From NCBI GenBank assembly GCA_937922085.1, contig CAKZVD010000079.1:1-32755 (forward strand): a stretch of 32,755 bases of DNA, in the 5' to 3' direction. The stretch is from an uncultured Tenacibaculum sp. Lineage in GTDB: Bacteria > Bacteroidota > Bacteroidia > Flavobacteriales > Flavobacteriaceae. This document shows, piece after piece, positions 21,813 through 30,835 of this stretch. A program made the position numbers and the translations under genes. The notes under the pieces were generated by a model. That model saw nothing but the letters and a program-made list of their open reading frames with translations. It was not told the DNA's origin and made no database searches. The stretch's first letter is position 1. Each line of letters starts with the position of its first letter.

Positions 21813-24194
21813 ATGATGACAATAACAGGACTTAGTAGCGACATAGATTTAGAATTACCTCTACAGGTAAATGTAAGTTTTGAAAAAGTATATAATGCTT
21901 TTCAAAAATACGCTAACGATGATTCTAAAGATCATCCTTTTCATCAATCATCAAAGAAGATGGTTACTGAAATAGAAAAAGTACCTGAATTAATTAATGG
22001 ATTTTCAGATTTCTCATTACTTGAAAAGCATGCTAAAATTGTAAACATACTTTTAGACACTTTATTTCCTGAAATTTTATCTACCAATGAAATTAAGGCT
22101 GCTACAATTCCTTTTTATTTTAAATCGTTCAAATTTACGCAACGCTTTAAAGATATTCTTGAAAATGCAGGTGATGATTTTGAATTAACAGTTAGGAATT
22201 TTGAAGATAATAAGATGTATATTTTTGCTTGTACACTTATTTTAAATACAATTTACAATTATCCTGTAGATTTAAAACGCCCTTTTTATTTTGACATTCC
22301 AGATAAAAACTTAGGAGTTACCAAACATTACAGAGTTGCTTTTAATGGTGATTTCATGGAGATTGTTCCTACTAAAAATGCCCCTAAGCTTAATGACGAT
22401 GATATAAAAATGCTTCTTGATAACTTTGATAATATTGAGATTTGGAGAGAAAAATTTCCACCAAACTCTTATATTTTTAAAGGTTTTGGTATTATGAATC
22501 TTTTTGACGTTTCTTACGATGAAGCTATTACCTCCATTAGAACTAATTTGTTACGAAGAGATGATGGTAGTATTACCGAAAGTTTAAGAGAAAACTTAAG
22601 AGAATTTTATAGTATTAACGATTTAAAAGCAGGGTACTCTCTTTTTGATGTAAGTGACATTAAAACAAAAGGAATAAAAGTAAAAATTGCTGAAAGTATT
22701 ATTATCAACGAAAAATCTGTTCATTGTAACAATTTTTTCTGTGACTATGTAAATCAAAAAATTTTCGTAGAAAATGAAACAGTAGTTATTTCTGATTTTG
22801 AAAAATATGGAGAAAGCGCTCATGAAACGGACTTCTACAAGCAACTAAAGAAAAATAATATTGGAAGTATTATTTTAATACCTATAAAAGTTGATAATGG
22901 TAGGGATTTAGTTTTATTAGAAATAGCCTCTCCTCGTCCTTATGAACTTAATTCTGTAAATAAAGAGAAATTAAAAGATATTATACCTGTATTTAAGGCT
23001 GCTGCTGAAAGAAACTCAGAAGATTACTTAAATATTTTAGAAGCTACTATACAAGAACATTATACTTCTATTCATTCTGCTGTAAAATGGCGTTTTTATG
23101 ATGCCGCAGAAAACTATCAAAAAGCACTGTTAAATACCGAAGAAGATGCAAAAATTGAGCAAATAAATTTCGAGAATGTATATCCTTTATATGGTCAATT
23201 AGATATAAGAGGCTCTTCTGTTGCAAGAAATATTGCTATTAAAGAGGATTTAGAAATTCAATTAAACGCTGCTATTAATGTATTAAAAGAAGCTTGTTTA
23301 AAGGAGAAATTACCTATTTACGATGAGCTGATGTATCGAGTTCAACAATATTTAACCGAGGTTAATAAAGGTTTGAAAGCCGGAGATGAAATAGTAATTT
23401 TAGATTTTTTAAAGCGAGAAATTTACCCTGTTTTTAGTCATATTAAAGAAATTAATGATGATTTAACTCAACTTGTAGACAAATATTTAGAACGTTTAGA
23501 CACAAATCTTCATGTCGTTTACGAGAAGAGAAAAGATTTTGAAGTAAGTGTTACTAAACTAAACGATAAATTAGCCAAGTTTTTAGACAAAAAACAAGAA
23601 GAAGCTCAAACAATATTCCCTCACTATTTTGAGAGATATAAAACAGATGGTGTTGAATATAATATGTATATAGGACAATCTATAACTGAGGATAAAAAAT
23701 ACGATTCCTTATATCTGTATAACCTAAGATTGTGGCAACTACAGATTACTTATGAAATGGAAAATGTAGCCAATAATTTAAGGCAAACATTACAGCATGA
23801 TTTACAAGTTGCTTCTTTAATTTTAGTACATAGTAATCCTTTAGCTATTGAATTTAGAATGGATGAAAAGCAATTTGATGTAGATGGAGCTTATAACATT
23901 CGTTATGAAATTATAAAAAAGAGAATAGATAAAGCCCACATAAAAGGAACTAATGAACGATTAACGGTTCCTGGTAAAATTTCTATTGTTTACTCACAAA
24001 ACAAAGATGCTAATGAGTATTTAAAATACATCAAATACTTACAATCTAAAAACCAATTAGGAAAAGTTGAGTTATTAGATATTGAAGATTTACAAGGTGT
24101 ATCTGGTCTTAAAGCTATAAGAGTAGAAGTTATTTATCAAAACAAAGAAAAAACCACTATTTCTATTAATGAGTTGATTAAAGATTTTAAATAA
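21813..24194 (+). CDS. GAF domain-containing protein
   Basis: This 793-aa cytoplasmic protein has no signal peptide or membrane helix. In Flavobacteriaceae this conserved protein (start MTITGLSSDIDLELPLQVNVSFEKVY) is usually named 'GAF domain-containing protein'; the GAF-like region is near residues ~285-410 (SVHCNNFFCDYVNQKIFVEN through SIILIPIKVDNGRDLVLLEI). The C-terminal half is long and helical. It lacks a histidine kinase, GGDEF or helix-turn-helix output domain. Two ATG codons are adjacent (21813 and 21816); either may be used. Upstream is a -7 element; downstream it converges on the TonB gene. The function is not established. Confidence 0.8.
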   Translation: MMTITGLSSDIDLELPLQVNVSFEKVYNAFQKYANDDSKDHPFHQSSKKMVTEIEKVPELINGFSDFSLLEKHAKIVNILLDTLFPEILSTNEIKAATIPFYFKSFKFTQRFKDILENAGDDFELTVRNFEDNKMYIFACTLILNTIYNYPVDLKRPFYFDIPDKNLGVTKHYRVAFNGDFMEIVPTKNAPKLNDDDIKMLLDNFDNIEIWREKFPPNSYIFKGFGIMNLFDVSYDEAITSIRTNLLRRDDGSITESLRENLREFYSINDLKAGYSLFDVSDIKTKGIKVKIAESIIINEKSVHCNNFFCDYVNQKIFVENETVVISDFEKYGESAHETDFYKQLKKNNIGSIILIPIKVDNGRDLVLLEIASPRPYELNSVNKEKLKDIIPVFKAAAERNSEDYLNILEATIQEHYTSIHSAVKWRFYDAAENYQKALLNTEEDAKIEQINFENVYPLYGQLDIRGSSVARNIAIKEDLEIQLNAAINVLKEACLKEKLPIYDELMYRVQQYLTEVNKGLKAGDEIVILDFLKREIYPVFSHIKEINDDLTQLVDKYLERLDTNLHVVYEKRKDFEVSVTKLNDKLAKFLDKKQEEAQTIFPHYFERYKTDGVEYNMYIGQSITEDKKYDSLYLYNLRLWQLQITYEMENVANNLRQTLQHDLQVASLILVHSNPLAIEFRMDEKQFDVDGAYNIRYEIIKKRIDKAHIKGTNERLTVPGKISIVYSQNKDANEYLKYIKYLQSKNQLGKVELLDIEDLQGVSGLKAIRVEVIYQNKEKTTISINELIKDFK

Positions 24195-24244
24195 AATTAC
24201 ATTTAAATCTTTAATCAATTCATATAGATATTTAAGTGTAATTT
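24194..24244. terminator. Convergent terminator between the GAF and TonB genes
   Basis: AAATTACA (24194-24201) and TGTAATTT (24237-24244) form the outer stem, continued by TTAAAT/ATTTAA after a mismatch. The structure overlaps both stop codons and can serve both strands. Confidence 0.6.
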
Positions 24245-25277
24245 ATTCATTCAACTGAAAATCAATCGGTAAAAAATACTCAACGTTTACATACTCTGTA
24301 TTATGTTTTCCTGGCACAAATTTAGGTAATAACTTAATCAACCTTTTCGCTTCTTCTTCCAATAAAGTGCCATTTTCAGGGCCTTTTGTTGTTATATTTG
24401 TTACATATCCATCTTTATCTACAATAAAACGAACCCATATTATACCCTCTATTCCTTCAGAAGCTGCATCAAAAGGATAAATAAGGTTTTCTAAAATATT
24501 ATTTACAATCGTTTCTTTTACACAGTTTTGCTTAGAATCTCCTGAATAGTTTGCGCAATTAACAAAGACAGGTGCTTCATTTACGATATCAAATCTTAAA
24601 TAATTATTAACTACTCCCTCTTCTTTAGAAGCCATTAAGTTTTCATCTCCTTTTGATAATTCAAAATCAATATGAATTTCATGTTTAATATCTGTTATAA
24701 CACCTTCATGTTCAGCTGGTATAAATTTAGGTAAACTAGTAACAATTCTTTTTGCTTCATTTTCAAATAATTTATTTTTTTTAGTACTTACTGCTTTAAC
24801 ATCTTTAACATCTCCTTTTTTATTAATAATAAATGTGATTGAAACTTTATCTTCAATTTTACTTTGAAGTGCTTCTTCTGGATATATTAAATTGGTTGAA
24901 ATATGTTCACTTATTTGTTCGTTAAAACATTGCAATCTTTCTTGAAAAGAAACTGTAGTACAATTCTTAAATAAAGGAATGTTTTCAACACTTTGCATCG
25001 TTAAATTAGCATTCTCTGGAATTACTTCAATTCTTTTCTTTAGTTTATTTAAATAGGAAGTTTTTCTATTTCTAACAAATCTATTTCTGGTAGTAATTGT
25101 AGAAACCTTCATGTATTCTTTATTATTAGACTTCTTAAAATTTTCAATAGCACACTTACCTATAGAGTTTAAATCTCCAGATACGTTTTCAGAATTAGAA
25201 GTGCATATATTATTTTGAGAAACACATACTATACTTATAAATACACAAAATACGGTTAAATAATTCTTTGGAATCAT
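24243..25277 (-). CDS. Energy transducer TonB with two TonB_C domains
   Basis: I choose the ATG at 25277 (MIPKNYLTVFCVFISIVCVSQ), which begins directly with an export/anchor sequence and gives 344 aa; the longer frame to 25337 would add 20 polar residues in front of it. Two similar C-terminal TonB-type domains are visible at about 125-208 and 260-344: NLIYPEEALQSKIEDKVSITFIINKKGDV and NLIYP-x-DAASEGIEGIIWVRFIVDKDGYV, each ending in a LPKFxP motif. Both are preceded by a Cys-containing block (PLFKNC and PVFVNC), so the whole half is duplicated. There is no Pro-rich periplasmic spacer as in classical TonB. It may energise an outer-membrane receptor, or be a TonB_C-only periplasmic protein. Confidence 0.8.
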   Translation of the reverse strand: MIPKNYLTVFCVFISIVCVSQNNICTSNSENVSGDLNSIGKCAIENFKKSNNKEYMKVSTITTRNRFVRNRKTSYLNKLKKRIEVIPENANLTMQSVENIPLFKNCTTVSFQERLQCFNEQISEHISTNLIYPEEALQSKIEDKVSITFIINKKGDVKDVKAVSTKKNKLFENEAKRIVTSLPKFIPAEHEGVITDIKHEIHIDFELSKGDENLMASKEEGVVNNYLRFDIVNEAPVFVNCANYSGDSKQNCVKETIVNNILENLIYPFDAASEGIEGIIWVRFIVDKDGYVTNITTKGPENGTLLEEEAKRLIKLLPKFVPGKHNTEYVNVEYFLPIDFQLNE

Positions 25278-25436
25278 GTCATAATGGTTTAAATCGATTA
25301 TTTTTTTGGGGGTGGGGATTAAATAATACGCAACCAATTTTAATGAGTTTTCAACTCTATAAAATAAGTAACTGAACTACATACATAACTTCACTTTATT
25401 TTAATTAAAATATTATAATTTTATTCTCTTCTTTTA

Positions 25437-26723
25437 TTAATTACTTTTTTTCCATTTAAGTAGATTAGGTTTTATTACTAACATTGCCCAACCCCAATTT
25501 TGAGTATCACTAACATTCGTGATATTTTTTAGAGTTTCCATTGTTTCGCTACTAAACATATGAGAATATCCAACTTTTAAAGTTGCATATGGTACAATTT
25601 TTTTCGAATAAACAACATCTAATTCTGTACCTAAATAACTTTCATTATTTATTTCTTTATCTGCCGAAAAGTAATGTCCTTTAACTAATAAACTAGCGTT
25701 CTCACCTACTTTAGCAACTACCTTTGCATAAAAATCTTTTAACCCAATACTATTGGCATGATTTCCTACATAAAAATAATCCATAAAACCATTAAACTTA
25801 TGGTTTGTACCAAACACAGGAAAAAAAGAATTTATTTCTCCATCTGAAGTACCATTATCATCACCACTTAAAATTTCATAACCAACTCCAAAAAGAGTTT
25901 TTTTCGGTTTATAATTTATTTCAAGTAATGAATTATATGCTGTTAAATCTACACTCTTTGAAAACTTACCTGTTTGAGCATATAGATTTACCAAAAACTT
26001 CAATTTTTTAGTTGGACTTATTTTAAAATGTGCACCAAGTGTTTGCCTGTTCACATTTCCTTCAACAGGAATTTCTCCTTGTAAATTTTGATACGTATTA
26101 TTTACAAAAAGTAAACTTCCTGAAACAATCTTCCAATTTTTATGCAACCATAAATACGCCATTGCCTTATAATCAAAAACACCTCTAGCATTCCCTCCAT
26201 TATTCGGATCAAATAATGTATTTACCCTAGAAACTCCATTTTGATTAAATGCCATTCCTATGTCCATTTTAAAATTTCCTTTGGTATATTTCACTAATAA
26301 TGCATCATGAAATCGACCTTGCATAGCCCAATCTAAGCCTCCAAAAATACGTTGATCATCATATGCTAATATCTGCCTTCCAGCCTTTATAGTCCATGAA
26401 TCAGAAGCCATAAGCTTTACCCAAGCCTGTGCTAATGAAAAACTATTTGTATTGTCTTTAGCTGTAATTTGAGGTTCATCTCCCCAAACACTTACATCTT
26501 GAAAACTAATAAAAGCAGCAACTTTTTTGTCAGAATACCCAAACTTCAACCTTGCTCTTTGTTGCACAAAAAGACCTGCATCATTATCATTACTTATAAG
26601 TGTACCAAATCCGTGAGAATATTCTCCTCTAGCTCTATAATCTGCGTCAATAGTTAATTGCTGAGCTTTTGTACTTATTATAAATAGTAAAATAAAAAAA
26701 AATAATAGTAATTTATCTTTCAT
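25437..26723 (-). CDS. Alginate-export-like outer membrane porin
   Basis: This 428-aa protein has a signal peptide (MKDKLLLFFFILLFIISTKAQ). The mature part is made of amphipathic strands and fits the alginate export family: LTIDADYRARGEYSHGFG at the start, QQRARLKFGYSDKKVAAFIS, then WTIKAGRQILAYDDQRIFGG and LDWAMQGRFHDALLVKY. It closes with PYATLKVGYSHMF. Members form 16- to 18-stranded barrels for export or uptake of polyanions or other small solutes. No polysaccharide synthesis genes are nearby, so alginate as substrate is not supported here. The upstream PilJ-N gene is in the same direction with a 52-bp gap and may be co-transcribed; in some Bacteroidota such pairs relate to nitrate or other anions, which remains inference. 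Confidence 0.8.
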   Translation of the reverse strand: MKDKLLLFFFILLFIISTKAQQLTIDADYRARGEYSHGFGTLISNDNDAGLFVQQRARLKFGYSDKKVAAFISFQDVSVWGDEPQITAKDNTNSFSLAQAWVKLMASDSWTIKAGRQILAYDDQRIFGGLDWAMQGRFHDALLVKYTKGNFKMDIGMAFNQNGVSRVNTLFDPNNGGNARGVFDYKAMAYLWLHKNWKIVSGSLLFVNNTYQNLQGEIPVEGNVNRQTLGAHFKISPTKKLKFLVNLYAQTGKFSKSVDLTAYNSLLEINYKPKKTLFGVGYEILSGDDNGTSDGEINSFFPVFGTNHKFNGFMDYFYVGNHANSIGLKDFYAKVVAKVGENASLLVKGHYFSADKEINNESYLGTELDVVYSKKIVPYATLKVGYSHMFSSETMETLKNITNVSDTQNWGWAMLVIKPNLLKWKKSN

Positions 26724-26775
26724 ATAGCTTACGAATCTTTGTTAAATTATACATACTTTAAATCAAAATATTTTT

Positions 26776-27609
26776 TTATTCTATTTTCACTTTTTCGTAT
26801 AAATTCGTAATTCTATTAAATGTCTTTGTTAAACTATTACTTAACTTATAAACCTCAGTATCTTTGTAACCTTGTTTAAAAAATCGATCTTTATTATTTT
26901 TTATAGTTTCCCAACGTTCTAAAACATCTCCAAGAGCTTCATCAATTCTATCGTTATTAAAACTTGAAACTAACAAATCATTTAACGCATCATCTAACTC
27001 TTTAAAAACAACACGTAACTTATTTTCTGTATTGCTGTTTTTTAAACCTGGTTTATTAGCAAAATAGTATAACCCTAATCTTTGTGACAACATTCTTTGC
27101 CTACCAGCTTTGTTTATAATTTCTTTCAACTCAGAATCTTCTTCGGCAAGATCAGATTCAAGAGAATCATTTCCTTTAGACTCTAAAATTATTGTGTTTA
27201 CTACATTATTTGCATATTTTAAAATTGTAGAATTTGTATTTATAATTTTAACAGCATCCTCTTTATTTGGAACAGACGCTAGGAATTTCTTGTACTTATT
27301 CCAAGTATTTTCAACATCTTTTAATCTACTTTTCGTTAAAGAAGAGCTTGTGTTTTTTGCTAAAATTAAATTTTGTTTTTCAAAAATTATTTTAGTTATT
27401 TTCAAATCCTTCTTTGCCTTAAAGTCACTAGGATTATCTAATAAATACAAATATATTTTACCCATTCTTTGAGTTAACATTCTTTGCTTTCCAGAAATAT
27501 TAACTGCTTTATTAAATGATAACGTTCCGTATTTACTATTTTGAGAGTATGATAAAAGTATGGCAAAAAATAAAGTTAAAGTGAATGTTTTTTTCTTTAA
27601 TTTCCTCAT
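26776..27609 (-). CDS. Exported protein with tandem PilJ-type (NarX-like) sensor domains
   Basis: This 277-aa protein has a signal peptide (LKKKTFTLTLFFAILLSYSQ). It has two copies of the PilJ N-terminal (type IV pili methyl-accepting chemotaxis transducer N-term) signature: NISGKQRMLTQRM at 37-49 and NKAGRQRMLSQRLG at 166-179, each on a long helical hairpin. These resemble the P-box of NarX/NarQ nitrate sensors. There is no membrane helix after the signal peptide and no histidine kinase or MCP output, so it is a free periplasmic binding protein rather than a complete sensor. The next gene downstream is the alginate-export-like porin. A role in binding a small anion is possible but untested. 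Confidence 0.8.
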   Translation of the reverse strand: MRKLKKKTFTLTLFFAILLSYSQNSKYGTLSFNKAVNISGKQRMLTQRMGKIYLYLLDNPSDFKAKKDLKITKIIFEKQNLILAKNTSSSLTKSRLKDVENTWNKYKKFLASVPNKEDAVKIINTNSTILKYANNVVNTIILESKGNDSLESDLAEEDSELKEIINKAGRQRMLSQRLGLYYFANKPGLKNSNTENKLRVVFKELDDALNDLLVSSFNNDRIDEALGDVLERWETIKNNKDRFFKQGYKDTEVYKLSNSLTKTFNRITNLYEKVKIE

Positions 27610-27737
27610 AATTAATATTTTATTTACATTAAGAATTTTTGTTTTTATAAAAAATGAACTACAGCTTCTACTTAAAAGCCAAACAATAAAGTCAATTTCA
27701 AATAATTGGCTTTATAACTAAATAACGAGTTATTATT

Positions 27738-28097
27738 TTAGTAATCTTTTATATTAAATAATGATATTTCTCCTTTTGGAGATAAGTGAATTAAAATTAA
27801 CATGGTTCCATTATCAAATTCAACCAAGTAATTTTTTTCTTTCTCTTCTTCCATGATTAATTCATAGCCAGACATTTTGCCTTTATCACTATGTAAGCTA
27901 TCAATCATTTTTTTGAAAGAAGCTTCTTGAAGTTCTTTTTTTAAGTTTGAGCTAAATTTTTGATAAATTAGAGAACCTTCTTTTTTATTAAAGGCTTCTT
28001 TAACTAAGTTTAGGGTGCCTTTATAATCTTCTTTAGTTTGTGAAAACATCGAAAATGATAAAAATACAGCACCTAATGAAATAATGATTTTTTTCAT
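27738..28097 (-). CDS. Small exported protein, DUF3887-like
   Basis: This 119-aa protein starts with a signal peptide (MKKIIISLGAVFLSFSMFSQ). The mature ~99 residues follow a cystatin/NTF2-like plan: helices with LVKEAFNKKEGSLIYQKFSS and ELQEASFKKMIDSLHSD, then strands KMSGYELIMEE, NYLVEFDNGTMLILIHLS and GEISLFNIKDY. This resembles DUF3887. It probably acts in the periplasm; the substrate is unknown. Its 5' leader contains a C6 run (28102-28107 as G on the plus strand) a few bases before the ATG. Confidence 0.7.
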   Translation of the reverse strand: MKKIIISLGAVFLSFSMFSQTKEDYKGTLNLVKEAFNKKEGSLIYQKFSSNLKKELQEASFKKMIDSLHSDKGKMSGYELIMEEEKEKNYLVEFDNGTMLILIHLSPKGEISLFNIKDY

Positions 28098-28245
28098 ATA
28101 CGGGGGGTAGAAATTATGTATTCAACTGTAATTTACGATTTTAAATGTATCGTTTTTTTTAAAGTCAACAAAAAAATAACATGATTAATCATTAAAAAAC
28201 TAAAAAAAAGGGGTTTTTCCTGTTTTTTAAAAAACCATTTTAACA

Positions 28246-29478
28246 TTATAATATACTACTAATTGCAGTGCTTATTTCTGAAGAAGAAACTTGGTTTTTA
28301 AAAGCTATAGCGAAGGCAGCAACACTTACAATAATACCAATCATAAAAACAGTATAAGTAGTACGTAAGAGTTTATACTTTCTATTAAGAACCAAACCTA
28401 AGAAATATAAATCTTTAGTTAATGACCCATATAAATAATCTCTATCTTTCATCATTTCACTCATTCCCCATTCAAATTCAGGTAAACTCATTTTATGAAA
28501 ATTACCAAAGAAAATTAAGTTCACTTTCTTATTAGCAATATCTTCTTTAGAAAATTTTCCTTCTGTTACATTGGGTCTTGTTGCTAAAATTGATAACACC
28601 ATAGATATTACCGTAAAACCAACAAATAATATGGTAGGCCAAATTAAGTATCCATTAGAAGGATTATCTAACTTTGGTATTAAAGTAGACAAAGCCATTG
28701 AAATAATAATAGCATTTACAGAAAGTAATATATTCGCTTTTGTATCTGCTATATCACTTAATGTTATATGATTTCTTAATGCTACTCTAAACATGGTTTC
28801 AATACCTCTCTCTGGTAAATCTACTTTATCTTTTTTAAGCTGAAATTCTTCTTTCTTTTGAGCTGTTTTTTTATTTTCTTCTTTTACTTTTTTCTCAGAC
28901 TTAATAAGCTGTGCTAAATTTTTCGATTTTTGTTTCTCCCATTTTTTAATAGCTACATTTGTATAAAAACGGTGATTATTTGTTAAAAAATCAATGTTTT
29001 TTTTAATCCAATTTATCTCAGAAACCTTCTCTTTTCCTACAAGCTCTGTTTCTTTATGTAATAACTGCGAAAACTCTAAATAGTTTTTACTTCCTAAGTG
29101 AGAACAATCTGCATCCTTAAGCATTTTTTCTAGCTTACCAGTAGGTGCTATTCCCATCTTAGTTGATAAGATTATAGTTTTTACTTTTTCTATAAATTCG
29201 TTAGATACTTCATTTAATTTCAAAAAATCAATTGCAATATTAGCACTCTCATCTTCATGTTTCTTTGGATTTACAGTAAAACCAGTATCATGAAACCAAG
29301 CTGCTATTAATAAAATTTCTTTACTCTCTTCATCTAATTTACTTTCTTCTGCTAACTCTTTTGCTTTTTCTACCACTCTAAAAGTATGAGACAAACCATG
29401 ATATACAAATTTTGTATTCAATTCTTCATTCAATAAGTTTACTACAAAATTTTCCGTTTTCTCTATAAGAGTGCTCAT
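28246..29478 (-). CDS. HD phosphohydrolase fused to a PycTM (Pycsar effector-like) membrane domain
   Basis: This protein has 410 aa. Residues ~1-180 are an HD domain: YHGLSHTFRV with H27 and H31, WFHDTG with H63-D64, and KDADCSHLG with Asp-124. A Lys/Glu-rich helical linker (180-222) follows. The C-terminal part is the PycTM/DUF5706 domain found in Pycsar effectors: ALRNHITLSDIADTKANILL (D-x-K-A motif at ~245-248), membrane helices at about 250-268, 279-300 and 373-393, and the LPEFEWGMSEMMKDRDYLYG segment with LTKDLYFLGLVL. HD-PycTM proteins are widespread in Flavobacteriia and often sit outside defence loci. No nucleotide cyclase (PycC) gene is adjacent. It may hydrolyse a nucleotide signal or respond to one at the inner membrane. 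Confidence 0.85.
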   Translation of the reverse strand: MSTLIEKTENFVVNLLNEELNTKFVYHGLSHTFRVVEKAKELAEESKLDEESKEILLIAAWFHDTGFTVNPKKHEDESANIAIDFLKLNEVSNEFIEKVKTIILSTKMGIAPTGKLEKMLKDADCSHLGSKNYLEFSQLLHKETELVGKEKVSEINWIKKNIDFLTNNHRFYTNVAIKKWEKQKSKNLAQLIKSEKKVKEENKKTAQKKEEFQLKKDKVDLPERGIETMFRVALRNHITLSDIADTKANILLSVNAIIISMALSTLIPKLDNPSNGYLIWPTILFVGFTVISMVLSILATRPNVTEGKFSKEDIANKKVNLIFFGNFHKMSLPEFEWGMSEMMKDRDYLYGSLTKDLYFLGLVLNRKYKLLRTTYTVFMIGIIVSVAAFAIAFKNQVSSSEISTAISSIL

Positions 29479-29583
29479 AAATCAGTAATTTAGTTAGGTA
29501 AAAGTAACCAAACTTTAGTAATTATAATAACGTAAGTTTTTACATAATAAACCGACCAACTTCAATCCTAAAAAAGATACTAT

Positions 29584-30033
29584 ATGTTAACTTGGAAAGA
29601 TATTATTAATTTTACTTTAAACGGAAACCCTATTCCTGATAAAAAAGTAGAAAAAACAAATACTGAATGGAAAGAAATATTAACTCTAGAAGAGTATAAT
29701 ATTACTCGCTTAAAAGGTACTGAACGTGCTTTTTCTGGCGAGCATTGTACTTCATTAGAAGCGGGGAAATATAATTGTACTTGTTGTAATAGCCCTTTAT
29801 TTGATTCTACTATTAAATTTGAATCTAGTTCAGGTTGGCCTAGTTTTACACAACCCATTCAAGAAAATGCTATAAAATATTTTAAAGACAGTTCGTTAGG
29901 AATGGTACGTGTTGAAATTCTTTGTAATACTTGCGACTCTCATTTAGGACATGTTTTTCCTGATGGACCAGAACCTAGTGGCTTACGTTACTGTGTAAAT
30001 TCTCTTTCTCTTAAATTAAATAATAATGACTAA
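29584..30033 (+). CDS. msrB: Peptide-methionine (R)-S-oxide reductase MsrB
   Basis: This 149-aa enzyme reduces the R epimer of methionine sulfoxide in proteins. Two zinc-binding CxxC pairs (CTCC and CNTC), the core SSGWPSFTQPI, HLGHVFPDGPEPSGLRYCVNS with the catalytic Cys in RYCVNS, and the overall length fit MsrB. No signal peptide is seen, so it is cytoplasmic. It overlaps the following msrA gene by 8 bp, so the two are translationally coupled and repair both epimers together. Confidence 0.95.
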   Translation: MLTWKDIINFTLNGNPIPDKKVEKTNTEWKEILTLEEYNITRLKGTERAFSGEHCTSLEAGKYNCTCCNSPLFDSTIKFESSSGWPSFTQPIQENAIKYFKDSSLGMVRVEILCNTCDSHLGHVFPDGPEPSGLRYCVNSLSLKLNNND

Positions 30034-30559
30034 ACAAATAGCTACCCTTGGTGGAGGATGTTTTTGGTGTACCGAAGCCATTTTTAATCAAATTAAAGGT
30101 GTTGAAAAAGTAGTTTCTGGATATGCTGGAGGTAATGTTCCTGGCCATCCTACATACAGAGAAATTTGTTCTGGATTAACAGGGCATGCAGAAGTAATAC
30201 AAGTTACTTTTAATCCTGAAGAAATTACTTATGAAGAATTATTAATCATTTTTATGACAACGCATGATCCAACAACTCTAAATAAACAAGGTGCAGATGT
30301 TGGTACGCAATATAGATCGGTTATCTTTTTTCAAAATGAACAAGAAGAAATCATTGCTAACAAAATTATAGAGGAAGTTCAACCTTATTTTGAAAGTGCT
30401 ATTGTTACAGAAGTAAGCAAACTTCCTGTTTTTTATTTAGCTGGCAATGATCATCAAAACTATTATGAAAACAACAAAGAACAAGGGTATTGTAACTTTG
30501 TTATTGTGCCAAAACTAAATAAGCTAAGAAAAATGTATGCTGATAAATTAAAAGCTTAA
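30026..30559 (+). CDS. msrA: Peptide-methionine (S)-S-oxide reductase MsrA
   Basis: This 177-aa enzyme reduces the S epimer of methionine sulfoxide. The catalytic GGGCFWCTEAIF is at the N-terminus, followed by VVSGYAGGNVPGHPTYREIC, DPTTLNKQGADVGTQYRSVI and DHQNYYENN, all standard. The N-terminus has no signal peptide. It overlaps msrB by 8 bp and is followed 21 bp later by the glutaredoxin-like gene, which may serve as reductant. Confidence 0.95.
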   Translation: MTKQIATLGGGCFWCTEAIFNQIKGVEKVVSGYAGGNVPGHPTYREICSGLTGHAEVIQVTFNPEEITYEELLIIFMTTHDPTTLNKQGADVGTQYRSVIFFQNEQEEIIANKIIEEVQPYFESAIVTEVSKLPVFYLAGNDHQNYYENNKEQGYCNFVIVPKLNKLRKMYADKLKA

Positions 30560-30580
30560 CTAATACATTTCATAAAACAA

Positions 30581-30835
30581 ATGAACACTTTACCTATAAT
30601 TAAGTTATACGGAGCGCAACGTTGCCATAAAACACAATATTATCAAACATTTTTAAAAACGCGTAATTTAGATTACGCGTTTTTAGATGTTGAAAAAAGT
30701 GAACTTTTTGCTAATGAATTACGAAACTTATACGAAAACAAAAAACTAAACTTCCCTACCATTACAATTGGTAAGAAAAAGTTACGCAATCCGACTGATA
30801 AAGAGTTAAACAAATGGATAAATCAAATAAAATAG
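30581..30835 (+). CDS. Glutaredoxin-like protein
   Basis: This 84-aa protein has a thioredoxin fold of glutaredoxin type: strand IIKLYGAQ, active-site-like C15-H-K-T, a helix TQYYQTFLKTRNL, strand YAFLDVEKS, the cis-Pro segment NFPTITIG, and a C-terminal helix [12 protein letters not shown]. The usual CPYC is replaced by a single Cys in CHKT, so any activity is monothiol; ArsC/Spx-like relatives are an alternative. It stands between two msrA genes and overlaps the second by 22 bp, which suggests it reduces one or both reductases. Confidence 0.8.
   Translation: MNTLPIIKLYGAQRCHKTQYYQTFLKTRNLDYAFLDVEKSELFANELRNLYENKKLNFPTITIGKKKLRNPTDKELNKWINQIK

Noticed and set aside
28200..28245. Terminator after the HD-PycTM gene
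   Set aside because: The A/T runs and GG/CC pairs give only a weak imperfect stem; I could not support a specific hairpin.
29580..29858. Minus-strand frame of 92 codons opposite msrB
   Set aside because: It is antisense to MsrB, which has all its catalytic and zinc motifs.
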